Source: Aliivibrio_A sp016764915 (lineage in GTDB: Bacteria; Pseudomonadota; Gammaproteobacteria; Enterobacterales; Vibrionaceae). Taken from it: DNA of 64,000 bases. Shown here one piece after another: positions 17,453 through 25,285 of this stretch. The notes under the pieces were generated by a model. That model saw only the letters and a list, made by a program, of their open reading frames with translations. It was not told where the DNA came from and searched no databases. The stretch spans positions 124,001-188,000 of the forward strand of contig OZ245058.1 of assembly GCA_965224595.1 (NCBI GenBank), read 5' to 3'. Each line of letters opens with the position of its first letter. The first letter of the stretch is position 1. Both the position numbers and the translations under genes were made by a program.

Positions 17453-18397
17453 ATGAACGCACTTGAAATTACTCAACTGACAAAAACATATGCTGGCGGA
17501 GTTGAGGCGCTAAAAGGCATATGCTTAAATGTAGAGAAAGGCGATTTCTATGCCCTTCTTGGGCCTAATGGTGCAGGAAAATCGACCACCATCGGTATTA
17601 TCACATCTCTTGTGAATAAAACCTCTGGAAAGGTGAAAGTGTTTGGTTATGACATGGATAAAGATATCGTGCGCGCCAAGCTACAATTGGGCTTAGTACC
17701 GCAAGAATTTAATTTTAATATGTTTGAGACCGTTCAGCAGATTGTTGTACAGCAAGCTGGGTATTACGGAGTAAATAAAAGCTTGGCTAATGAACGTGCT
17801 GAAAAGTACCTGACTTTGTTGGACTTGTGGGGTAAACGCAATGATAGAGCTAGAACGCTTTCCGGAGGCATGAAGCGTCGTTTGATGATTGCTAGAGCCT
17901 TAATGCACGAGCCTCAGCTTCTTATTTTAGATGAACCTACCGCAGGGGTTGATATTGAGTTGCGACGCTCAATGTGGGCATTTTTGAAAGAGATAAACGA
18001 ACAAGGTGTGACGATTATTCTGACCACTCACTACCTTGAAGAGGCTGAAATGTTATGCCGAAATATCGGCATTATCAGTAAAGGTGAGTTGATTGAAAAT
18101 ACTTCAATGAAGTCGTTGCTCAGCAAACTCGATGTCGAAACGTTTATTTTTGATATTGAACCTAAATCGTCTCAGCCTGTTCTTACCGGATGTAAAGTTA
18201 TTGCCTTTAATCAAGGAACATTAGAGGTTGAAATAGATAAATCTGCAGGTTTAAATGCACTGTTTGAACAGTTCTCCGCACAGGGTGTAACGGTGCTCTC
18301 AATGAGAAATAAATCAAACCGGTTAGAAGAGCTGTTTATTAATTTGGTTCGAGAGCAGACTGTTGCTGCTGATACAACTGCTGTGGGGGATCAATAA
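17453..18397 (+). CDS. yadG: ABC exporter ATP-binding protein YadG
   Basis: ABC-2 type ATPase of 314 residues. Walker A GPNGAGKST is near residue 40, the signature LSGGMKRR near 140, Walker B LLILDEPTAGVD follows, and the switch His is in TTHYLEEAE. A C-terminal extension of about 90 residues resembles other ABC-2 ATPases. The substrate is not known. It ends one base before the yadH start, so the two are translationally coupled. Confidence 0.92.
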   Translation: MNALEITQLTKTYAGGVEALKGICLNVEKGDFYALLGPNGAGKSTTIGIITSLVNKTSGKVKVFGYDMDKDIVRAKLQLGLVPQEFNFNMFETVQQIVVQQAGYYGVNKSLANERAEKYLTLLDLWGKRNDRARTLSGGMKRRLMIARALMHEPQLLILDEPTAGVDIELRRSMWAFLKEINEQGVTIILTTHYLEEAEMLCRNIGIISKGELIENTSMKSLLSKLDVETFIFDIEPKSSQPVLTGCKVIAFNQGTLEVEIDKSAGLNALFEQFSAQGVTVLSMRNKSNRLEELFINLVREQTVAADTTAVGDQ

Positions 18398-18398
18398 T

Positions 18399-19169
18399 AT
18401 GCATCAGTTGTACTGGACGGCTTTTAAAAGTCTTATATCAAAAGAGATTAATCGTTTTACACGTATTTGGGTACAGACGATCATTCCACCTGCGATTACC
18501 ATGACGCTGTACTTTATTATTTTTGGCAACTTAATTGGATCGAGAATTGGTCAAATGGGTGGCTTTAGTTATATGGAGTATATCGTTCCAGGTTTGATTA
18601 TGATGTCAGTAATCACTAACTCCTACTCTAATGTAGCATCCTCTTTCTTTAGTGCTAAATTTCAAAAGAACATTGAAGAGCTATTGGTCGCCCCTGTTCC
18701 TAACTACATCATTATTGCTGGTTTTGTTGGTGGTGGGGTAGTAAGAGGTTTGTTGGTTGGTTGTATGGTAACCATGGTATCGCTGTTTTTTGTTGATCTA
18801 AATATTGCTCATTGGTGGGTGATTATTATAACGGTGATTATGACTTCTATTGTATTTTCACTCGGTGGTTTAATTAACGCAGTGTATGCAAATACTTTTG
18901 ATGACATCAGTATCATACCGACCTTTATTTTAACGCCTCTTACCTACTTAGGTGGGGTGTTTTATTCGATTTCGTTGCTACCTGAGTTTTGGCAAGGCGT
19001 CTCTAAGTTAAACCCAATCGTTTATATGGTGAATGCGTTTAGATATGGGTTTTTAGGTGTGTCAGACGTCAGTATAGCGACTTCATTTGCTGTGTTGGCC
19101 CTGTTTATTGTGAGCCTGTATGGCTTAGCCTGGTACCTAATAACCAAAGGTATTGGAATAAGAAGCTAA
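18399..19169 (+). CDS. yadH: ABC-2 type permease YadH
   Basis: Membrane partner of YadG, 256 residues, identical in length to E. coli YadH, with about six hydrophobic segments and the ABC-2 core LTYLGGVFYSISLLPEFW. The ATG at 18399 has GGGGGA upstream inside yadG; the longer frame from 18363 would overlap yadG and is rejected. The pair probably exports a hydrophobic or envelope compound, but nothing in the sequence identifies it. Confidence 0.92.
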   Translation: MHQLYWTAFKSLISKEINRFTRIWVQTIIPPAITMTLYFIIFGNLIGSRIGQMGGFSYMEYIVPGLIMMSVITNSYSNVASSFFSAKFQKNIEELLVAPVPNYIIIAGFVGGGVVRGLLVGCMVTMVSLFFVDLNIAHWWVIIITVIMTSIVFSLGGLINAVYANTFDDISIIPTFILTPLTYLGGVFYSISLLPEFWQGVSKLNPIVYMVNAFRYGFLGVSDVSIATSFAVLALFIVSLYGLAWYLITKGIGIRS

Positions 19170-19194
19170 CAAAGAGGGTGAGATAAAACGATGG

Positions 19195-19226
19195 AAGAGC
19201 TTGGTATTGATATGCCAAGCTCTTTT
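19195..19226 (+). terminator. Terminator after yadGH
   Basis: AAGAGCTTGG and CCAAGCTCTT form a ten-base-pair stem with a ten-base loop followed by TTTTGTTATT. It lies between convergent yadH and panC. Confidence 0.8.
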
Positions 19227-19234
19227 GTTATTAA

Positions 19235-20110
19235 TTATTCAGCAGTTTCTTCAGTAGCAGCGGTTAAATCAAGCTCATGATTATCAATCAATCTTGCTTT
19301 TCCTAAATTTGCAGACATTAAGATCACTACTTTTTTTGACTCCTCGGTCACGGCTTTCAGGCTAACTGCATCACGAATATAGATATCGTCTGGTTGTAGA
19401 TCTGCTGCTCGCAGTTGATCACTGGCATCTTCAATCAGGGAATCAAAATCGACTTTACCGCTGCGAATTTGGCTACCGATCCAGCGCATTGTTCTTGCTA
19501 ATACCGGTGCTCTTTGGCGCTCATTGAGGGTTAAGTAACCGTTACGAGAGCTCATGGCTAAACCATCCGTTTCACGAACAGTAGCCACACCAATAATACG
19601 AATGTTCATCGCCATATCAATGATCATTTGGCGTATCATTGCGAGCTGTTGAAAGTCTTTTTTTCCAAAGAAAGCAATGTCAGGTTGTACAATATTGAAC
19701 AGCTTAGTAACAACAGTAGCGACGCCTCGGAAATGGCCAGGACGCAACGCCCCTTCCAGTATATGAGACAAGCTGGGTACTTCAACAAAAGTTTGTTGTT
19801 CAAGTCCATCTGGATACATAACTTCAGCGGTAGGGGTAAATACTGCGTGCACACCTTCTACATCGAGTTTAGATAGATCACTTTCTAACGTTATAGGGTA
19901 AGCTTCAAGATCTGCTTCTTTATCAAACTGCAATGGATTGACAAAAATACTCACCACAACAACATCGGAATTTTCTCGAGCTTTACGAACTAACGTTAAA
20001 TGCCCTTCGTGTAAATTGCCCATTGTGGGAACAAAACCAATCGATTTCCCCTCTTTTTTCCACAACTTTATTTGATCACGAAACTCTATAATTTCAGAAA
20101 AAATGTGCAT
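19235..20110 (-). CDS. panC: Pantothenate synthetase PanC
   Basis: ATP-dependent ligase of pantoate and beta-alanine, 291 residues. The nucleotidyl-transferase motif PTMGNLHEGHL is near residue 28, with FGKKDFQQL and the KMSKS-like MSSRN downstream. It follows panB by ten bases on the minus strand, giving a panB-panC operon for vitamin B5 synthesis. The last residues are rich in Glu/Ala/Thr. Confidence 0.95.
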   Translation of the reverse strand: MHIFSEIIEFRDQIKLWKKEGKSIGFVPTMGNLHEGHLTLVRKARENSDVVVVSIFVNPLQFDKEADLEAYPITLESDLSKLDVEGVHAVFTPTAEVMYPDGLEQQTFVEVPSLSHILEGALRPGHFRGVATVVTKLFNIVQPDIAFFGKKDFQQLAMIRQMIIDMAMNIRIIGVATVRETDGLAMSSRNGYLTLNERQRAPVLARTMRWIGSQIRSGKVDFDSLIEDASDQLRAADLQPDDIYIRDAVSLKAVTEESKKVVILMSANLGKARLIDNHELDLTAATEETAE

Positions 20111-20120
20111 TTAGCTCTCC

Positions 20121-20915
20121 TTACGCAAAGGTGTGTTCTGAGCTTGGGAATATGCCTTGCTCTACATCGTTAATATATTGAGACACGGCAGAGCTAATAT
20201 TCCCTGATTCTGCAAGGAAGTTTTTAGAGAAACGCGGCATATAGTTTGCTGAAATACCAAGCATGTCGTGCATGACTAATATTTGACCATCGGTCACATT
20301 TCCAGCACCAATACCAATGACTGGGATTTGTAATGCCTTGGTAATACGTTCAGCAAGAGAAGCTGGAACACATTCTAGCAAGACAATTTGTGCTCCTGCA
20401 CTCTGCAAGGTTAAAGCATCCCTAACCATTTGATCTGCTTGGTCTTGATCGCGGCCTTGAATCTTATAGCCGCCAAGGATATTTACAGATTGAGGCGTTA
20501 AGCCTAAATGAGCACAGACAGGAACAGCGCGTTCAGTTAGCTTTTGGATGGTTTCTGCAACCCATTCACCACCTTCGATTTTTACCATGTTTGCGCCAGC
20601 TTGCATAAGTTTTGCTGCATTCTCACAAGCTTGTTCTGGTGTTGCGTAACTCATAAACGGCATATCAGCCATTAGTAAGCTATTAGGGCTGCCAGATCGC
20701 ACACAACGGGTGTGATAGGCTATTTCATCTGTTGTAACAGGAAGTGTGTCAGAGTGCCCTTGCAAAACCATGCCCAATGAGTCACCAACTAATATAACGG
20801 GCATCTCTTGTTGTTCAAACAGTTGAGCAAAACTTGCATCATAAGCCGTTATAGAGGCAAATTTTTTGCCCTCTTGCTTCCATGATAATAAATCGCTAAT
20901 CGTGATCTTTTTCAT
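20121..20915 (-). CDS. panB: 3-methyl-2-oxobutanoate hydroxymethyltransferase PanB
   Basis: TIM-barrel enzyme of 264 residues that makes ketopantoate from 2-oxoisovalerate using methylene-tetrahydrofolate. Conserved stretches include TAYDASFA, VGDSLGMVLQGH with the metal-binding Asp, MVKIEGG, HLGLTPQ and IGIGAG. Its position after folK, an enzyme of folate synthesis, fits its need for the folate cofactor. Confidence 0.95.
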   Translation of the reverse strand: MKKITISDLLSWKQEGKKFASITAYDASFAQLFEQQEMPVILVGDSLGMVLQGHSDTLPVTTDEIAYHTRCVRSGSPNSLLMADMPFMSYATPEQACENAAKLMQAGANMVKIEGGEWVAETIQKLTERAVPVCAHLGLTPQSVNILGGYKIQGRDQDQADQMVRDALTLQSAGAQIVLLECVPASLAERITKALQIPVIGIGAGNVTDGQILVMHDMLGISANYMPRFSKNFLAESGNISSAVSQYINDVEQGIFPSSEHTFA

Positions 20916-20965
20916 ATTTGTCCCTTAACTTGTACTTACTCAAATTCGCCTAGTAAAACAGGGCG

Positions 20966-21451
20966 CTATTGGTTCCAAATAGTGAGCCCATTCTTATCAA
21001 TATTGGTGAGTAAGGTCGTAAGCTCGATCCCATCTGGGAGTGTTAAATTAGGTGCTATTTCTGCTAATGGATAGAGTACAAACTCGCGACATTTCATACC
21101 ATAGTGAGGAATGGTGAGTCTATCATTATTTATGATTTCATTAGCATAAAGCAGGATGTCTAAATCTAATGTTCTCGGCCCCCAGCGTTCATCTTTTCGT
21201 TCTCTACCATGTTCAAGTTCAATACGTTGAGTCTGGTCGAGAAGTTCGAGCGGCTGCAGGTTGGTTTCTATAACCACAACGGCATTAATATAGTCTGGTT
21301 GGTCCTGTGGTCCCATCGGAGCACTGCTATAGAGTGACGACGTATTCAGTACTGATGTTAATGGCAGTGCGTTTAGTGCATTGATCGCGGCTTTTACTTG
21401 AGTGATGGAATCACCCAGGTTACTGCCTAAAGCGATGTATACTTTTTTCAT
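20966..21451 (-). CDS. folK: 6-hydroxymethyl-7,8-dihydropterin pyrophosphokinase FolK
   Basis: Transfers pyrophosphate from ATP to hydroxymethyl-dihydropterin in folate synthesis; 161 residues. Visible motifs are ALGSNLGD at the N-terminus and ERWGPRTLDLDILLY with the magnesium-binding Asp pair. The ATG overlaps the pcnB stop as TGATG, indicating coupled translation; a GTG one codon earlier is unlikely. The order pcnB-folK-panB-panC matches E. coli. Confidence 0.95.
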   Translation of the reverse strand: MKKVYIALGSNLGDSITQVKAAINALNALPLTSVLNTSSLYSSAPMGPQDQPDYINAVVVIETNLQPLELLDQTQRIELEHGRERKDERWGPRTLDLDILLYANEIINNDRLTIPHYGMKCREFVLYPLAEIAPNLTLPDGIELTTLLTNIDKNGLTIWNQ

Positions 21452-22839
21452 CACGTTCGGTTATCTGGCTTCTTGTTACGGAAGTTTGGTTTACGACGTT
21501 TGTAGTTTGAACGACCGCCACCCAATGCTGACACCATTTTCTGTTTTTCCGGAGTTTCGACTTTTTGGAACTCATTCCACCATAAAGCCAACTCTTTGGT
21601 CTGGCCGAGTTCTAACTTTCCACGCATCTCTAAGAAATCAAAACCAGCTCGAAACTTCTGTTGTTCAAAAAGTGCAAATGCACGTTTGCCATTACGACGA
21701 GGCAAGCGCAGCTGCAGTTGCCAAATATCTCTTATTGTGGCTGTAAAACGACGAGGAATAGCCAAGTGTTTCACTTGTGAATCTAAGGTGCGATTGCCCG
21801 CTTCCATCATGGCATCGTAGTAGTTAAGATTTAGCTCTTTCATTAACTCTTCTGCTTTGATGGTGAGTGGATACCACAAGATAGCAGCAAACATGAAGGC
21901 TGGATTAACACGCTTTCCACTGTTAATTCTGCGGTCTGTTGAGTTTAAAACGAGGTCTAGCATCTTTTCGGTGTTGCTACTGTTGTCTTCCGTAAACTGA
22001 TCGCTTACCTGTGGGAATAGTTGCTGGAAAAGGTTATATTTACGCAGCAGTTGGTAAGTTGCAATACCATCACCAGCTTGAAGCAGTTTCAATGACTCTT
22101 CAAACAGTCGAGCAGCAGGGATATCTTGTAATAACGTAGAAAGCTCTAACATAGGACTTGCAGTAGAGTTACTGATGGTCATATCTAATTTAGCAGCAAA
22201 ACGTGCCGCTCTGAGCATACGAACAGGGTCTTCTCGATAGCGAGTTTCAGGATCTCCAATCATACGGATAACACCGTTTTTTAGATCCTGGATACCGTTG
22301 GCGTAATCGTGAATTGAGTAGTCGGCGATATTGTAGTACATCGCATTGACGGTAAAGTCACGACGCTGCGCATCTTCATCGACATTACCATACACATTGT
22401 CACGCAGTAGCATCCCTTCTTTAGATTGAGCTGAGACATTTTTTTTGCTCGGCTCTTCATCAGCGTGATGACCACGGAATGTAGCAACTTCAATGACATC
22501 TCGGCCAAATAGAATATGAGCAAGACGGAATCGACGACCAATCAGACGGCAATTACGAAACAGCTTACGGATCTGCTCAGGGGTCGCATTGGTTGCAACA
22601 TCAAAATCTTTAGGCTCTTTTCCTAATAAAATATCACGAACACCGCCACCAACCAGAAAAGCGTCATAACCAGAGTTATGGAGGCGATAAAGTACCTTCA
22701 ATGCATTATCACTGATCTGTGCGCGTGAAACTGAGTGCTCTGCACGTGTAATGACTTTTAGTTTTATATCTTCAGTAGAGCAAGTATCACTGCTATTGTT
22801 GAGTAACTTACGGCAAAAGTTGGCGACTTGATTAAAAAT
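21451..22839 (-). CDS. pcnB: Poly(A) polymerase I PcnB, probable AUU start
   Basis: Adds 3' poly(A) tails that speed RNA decay. The nucleotidyltransferase motif LVGGGVRDILLG followed by PKDFDVATNATPEQ is near residue 60, and the RNA-binding region includes RNCRLIGRRFRLAH. The basic C-terminus ends in Arg/Lys/Asn-rich residues. No ATG or GTG lies at the family start: the codons read ATT-TTT-AAT-CAA-GTC-GCC, aligning with the AUU-initiated start reported for E. coli pcnB, and GGGGTGG sits three bases upstream. That gives 462 residues. A TTG four codons earlier (22851) is the alternative but has no upstream site. Confidence 0.9.
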   Translation of the reverse strand: MFNQVANFCRKLLNNSSDTCSTEDIKLKVITRAEHSVSRAQISDNALKVLYRLHNSGYDAFLVGGGVRDILLGKEPKDFDVATNATPEQIRKLFRNCRLIGRRFRLAHILFGRDVIEVATFRGHHADEEPSKKNVSAQSKEGMLLRDNVYGNVDEDAQRRDFTVNAMYYNIADYSIHDYANGIQDLKNGVIRMIGDPETRYREDPVRMLRAARFAAKLDMTISNSTASPMLELSTLLQDIPAARLFEESLKLLQAGDGIATYQLLRKYNLFQQLFPQVSDQFTEDNSSNTEKMLDLVLNSTDRRINSGKRVNPAFMFAAILWYPLTIKAEELMKELNLNYYDAMMEAGNRTLDSQVKHLAIPRRFTATIRDIWQLQLRLPRRNGKRAFALFEQQKFRAGFDFLEMRGKLELGQTKELALWWNEFQKVETPEKQKMVSALGGGRSNYKRRKPNFRNKKPDNRT

Positions 22840-22864
22840 ATTCCACCCCAATTGTTAGGAAAAC

Positions 22865-22925
22865 TTGATAATACTAACCTGATTAATAGCATTGAAATGC
22901 TCCAAATTAATCGCGTTAGTATCAA
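22865..22925. repeat. Long imperfect hairpin between gluQ and pcnB
   Basis: ATACTAAC (22871-22878), GATTAAT (22881-22887) and AGCATT (22888-22893) pair in order with AATGCT (22896-22901), ATTAATC (22906-22912) and GTTAGTAT (22915-22922); TTG/CAA extend the outside. Twenty-one or more base pairs form with small internal loops and a tiny apical loop. There is no T tract. It lies in the gap between the gluQ stop and the pcnB start on the minus strand. Confidence 0.65.
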
Positions 22926-22958
22926 TTAGGCGCACATAATAGCCTAGCTGAGCGCATT

Positions 22959-23837
22959 TTAGAATGGCAGTGTGATTTTGCTTTCGTTTGGCAACAAACT
23001 TATCTGCCATTTATCGACCGCCCATTGTAACATTTGTTCTAAATCCAATGACTTAAGTGAGCCTTCTGTCTTTAAGCCTAAAAATCGAAAGACTTGCAAT
23101 AAAGTCTTTTTTTTATCGTGGATATCAACAGCGGGCGCATGATTCTGCTTAGAGAGTTTCTTTTGATTCTCATCAACGGCTAATGGTAGGTGAAGATAAT
23201 CTATTTCACGATAACCAAGTTGGCGATATAAACTGATTTGCCTACCAGTTGGTTCAATAAGGTCGGCACCTCTTACTACCTCTGTAATGCCTTGTTCGAT
23301 ATCGTCGATCACCACGGCCAAGTTATAAGCAAATAATCCATCACTGCGTTTAATAATAAAGTCCTCGTTGGCTAAGAGTGGATTAATGCTAATGGACCCC
23401 AGCTTTCTATCTGTAAATGACTCGACCGGGTGCATCATTTTCAAGCGTACAGCTCTTCTGTCGTCTTTAAGCATCAAATCACGACATGTTCCTTGATAAA
23501 AATCACCTGATTGTTTGATTGCTTTACGAGTACATTGGCAAAAGTAAGCGGCTTGTTGTTCTAACCATAGATCAACTTGTTGTTGATAGACTTGGTGACG
23601 ATGACTCTGGTAGATCACCTGATCGTCCCACTGCAGCTTAAAAGCGTCTAAAGTACGTAAAATATTGTCTGCAGCGCCAGCAATCTCTCTTGGAGGATCA
23701 AGGTCTTCCATCCGAACTAACCACTTTCCATTCTGGGACTTAGCCTGTAAATAACTGCCAACGGCGGCGACCAAAGAGCCAAAGTGCAATGGACCGGAAG
23801 GTGAGGGGGCAAAACGACCAATATAGTTTTTTTTCAT
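22959..23837 (-). CDS. gluQ: Glutamyl-Q tRNA(Asp) synthetase GluQ
   Basis: Shortened glutamyl-tRNA synthetase paralogue (YadB) of 292 residues without the anticodon-binding domain. It attaches glutamate to queuosine in tRNA-Asp. The N-terminus GRFAPSPSGPLHFGSLVAA carries the HIGH-like motif, zinc ligands are in YFCQCTRK with a later CRD, and the KLSKQNHA motif replaces KMSKS. It lies downstream of dksA after a terminator, the conserved dksA-gluQ pair. Confidence 0.94.
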   Translation of the reverse strand: MKKNYIGRFAPSPSGPLHFGSLVAAVGSYLQAKSQNGKWLVRMEDLDPPREIAGAADNILRTLDAFKLQWDDQVIYQSHRHQVYQQQVDLWLEQQAAYFCQCTRKAIKQSGDFYQGTCRDLMLKDDRRAVRLKMMHPVESFTDRKLGSISINPLLANEDFIIKRSDGLFAYNLAVVIDDIEQGITEVVRGADLIEPTGRQISLYRQLGYREIDYLHLPLAVDENQKKLSKQNHAPAVDIHDKKKTLLQVFRFLGLKTEGSLKSLDLEQMLQWAVDKWQISLLPNESKITLPF

Positions 23838-23864
23838 CGGGACTTTTCTGTAATGTATAAATAC

Positions 23865-23892
23865 AAAAAAGGGAGACTAAGCTCCCTTTTTT
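23865..23892 (-). terminator. Terminator between dksA and gluQ
   Basis: AAAAAAGGGAG and CTCCCTTTTTT form a symmetrical stem with a six-base loop; on the minus strand it ends in a run of T. It should reduce dksA read-through into gluQ, as known for the E. coli pair. Confidence 0.85.
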
Positions 23893-23910
23893 GTTTACTG
23901 TCAACAGAGC

Positions 23911-24360
23911 TTAACCAGCCATTTGGCGCTCTTTTAACTCAGCAAGTGTTTTACAGTCAATGCAGAGATCCGCTGTAGGACGAGCTTCTAGTCGGCGGAC
24001 TCCAATTTCAACACCACAGGAGTCACAATATCCAAACTCATCATCTTCAATTTTTTGCAGCGTTTTTTCAATTTTCTTGATTAAACGACGCTCACGGTCA
24101 CGATTTCGAAGTTCAAGACTGAACTCTTCCTCTTGAGCTGCACGGTCCACTGGATCTGGAAAGTTAGCGGCTTCATCTTTCATATGGTTAACTGTACGTT
24201 CAACTTCATCACGAAGCTGGTTACGCCAAGATTCCAAAATCTTAGTAAAATGAGCTACTTGCCCATCTCCCATGTACTCTTCACCAGCTTTTTCCTGGTA
24301 AGGGGCGACTCCGGCAATAGCTAGAATGCCTAGCGTCTTTTTCATGTTGCTCTCTGGCAT
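23911..24360 (-). CDS. dksA: RNA polymerase-binding transcription factor DksA
   Basis: Partner of ppGpp in the stringent response, 149 residues. It has the coiled-coil tip DPVDRAAQEEEFSLELRNRD with the acidic residues that reach the polymerase active site, and the zinc finger CDSC ... CIDC. The tail EARPTADLCIDCKTLAELKE is nearly identical to E. coli. Targets in this window probably include the tRNA operons, whose promoters have GC-rich discriminators. Confidence 0.97.
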   Translation of the reverse strand: MPESNMKKTLGILAIAGVAPYQEKAGEEYMGDGQVAHFTKILESWRNQLRDEVERTVNHMKDEAANFPDPVDRAAQEEEFSLELRNRDRERRLIKKIEKTLQKIEDDEFGYCDSCGVEIGVRRLEARPTADLCIDCKTLAELKERQMAG

Positions 24361-24497
24361 GCTGCATCTCCTAAAAACGTATTTGACCTGTCTGGTGTCA
24401 AATTGAGGGCGCTATCTATAGCAGAAAGAAAAGCTTGAAGCAAATACTGAGTATAATCTTAATTTCACCAATGTGAAGAAAATAGCACTTTTTCAAT

Positions 24498-25223
24498 TTA
24501 TGTGATGAAAGGGAGCTTAGTTTTAATTTTTATCTCATTGGCTGAAAAATCAGCATTATAGCAAATTACTTCTACACCTTTTCTTCGAGCCTCATTAAGT
24601 AATGAATGGTAAGTGGGGTCTATATGGTGTGCAGAAGAGACTTTTTCAATGCCTGAATGAAGAACAGCAAAAAAAAGTACACTTCTGTTTCCATTTTCAA
24701 CTGCTTCTGTTAATTCACGAAGGTGCTTTTGACCTCTTGTAGTGACGGCATCTGGGAAATAACCCTGACCTTCATTTTTCTCTTGCTCATTTTGTGATAG
24801 TAGAGTGGCGCTTTTTACTTCAATGTAGCAGTCTGGTTTATGCGCATCTTGTAGCAAGATATCTATTCGACTATTTTCACTGCCGTATTTTATTTCTGCT
24901 TGTAAGTTGGAGTACCCTTGAAGCTCTTTAATAACACCGTTTTCAATTGCTTCAATGACCAGCCGGTTGGCTCTAATGGTATTCACACAAATTGTATGCT
25001 GTTGCTGAGTAACACTTAACTCCCAACTATTTGGGTATTTGCGTTTTGCATTGCTTGATGTTGAATAATAGACCCTATTTCCTGGTTCTGCACATCCAGT
25101 CATCGAACCCGTGTTGGCACAATGTATGGTTCTTTGAGTGCCATCATCAAGACGAATGTCGGCTAAAAAGCGCTTGTATCGTTTGATCAATACTCCAGAC
25201 TCTAAAGCTGGCTCAAATTTCAT
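24498..25223 (-). CDS. sfsA: SfsA family DNA-binding protein
   Basis: Sugar fermentation stimulation protein homologue, 241 residues from the ATG at 25223. It shows the family start FEPALESGVLIKRYKRFLAD, then CANTGSMTGCAEPG and the nuclease-like YIEVKSATL. A longer frame from 25292 has no family support. E. coli SfsA affects mal gene expression; its biochemical role is unsettled. It is upstream of dksA, as in E. coli, and divergent from hrpB. Confidence 0.92.
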   Translation of the reverse strand: MKFEPALESGVLIKRYKRFLADIRLDDGTQRTIHCANTGSMTGCAEPGNRVYYSTSSNAKRKYPNSWELSVTQQQHTICVNTIRANRLVIEAIENGVIKELQGYSNLQAEIKYGSENSRIDILLQDAHKPDCYIEVKSATLLSQNEQEKNEGQGYFPDAVTTRGQKHLRELTEAVENGNRSVLFFAVLHSGIEKVSSAHHIDPTYHSLLNEARRKGVEVICYNADFSANEIKIKTKLPFIT

Positions 25224-25285
25224 CTCGCACACGACCCCTGTTTTTATATACAATATAGTAATGATGATGCCACAAGGTTGAACAG

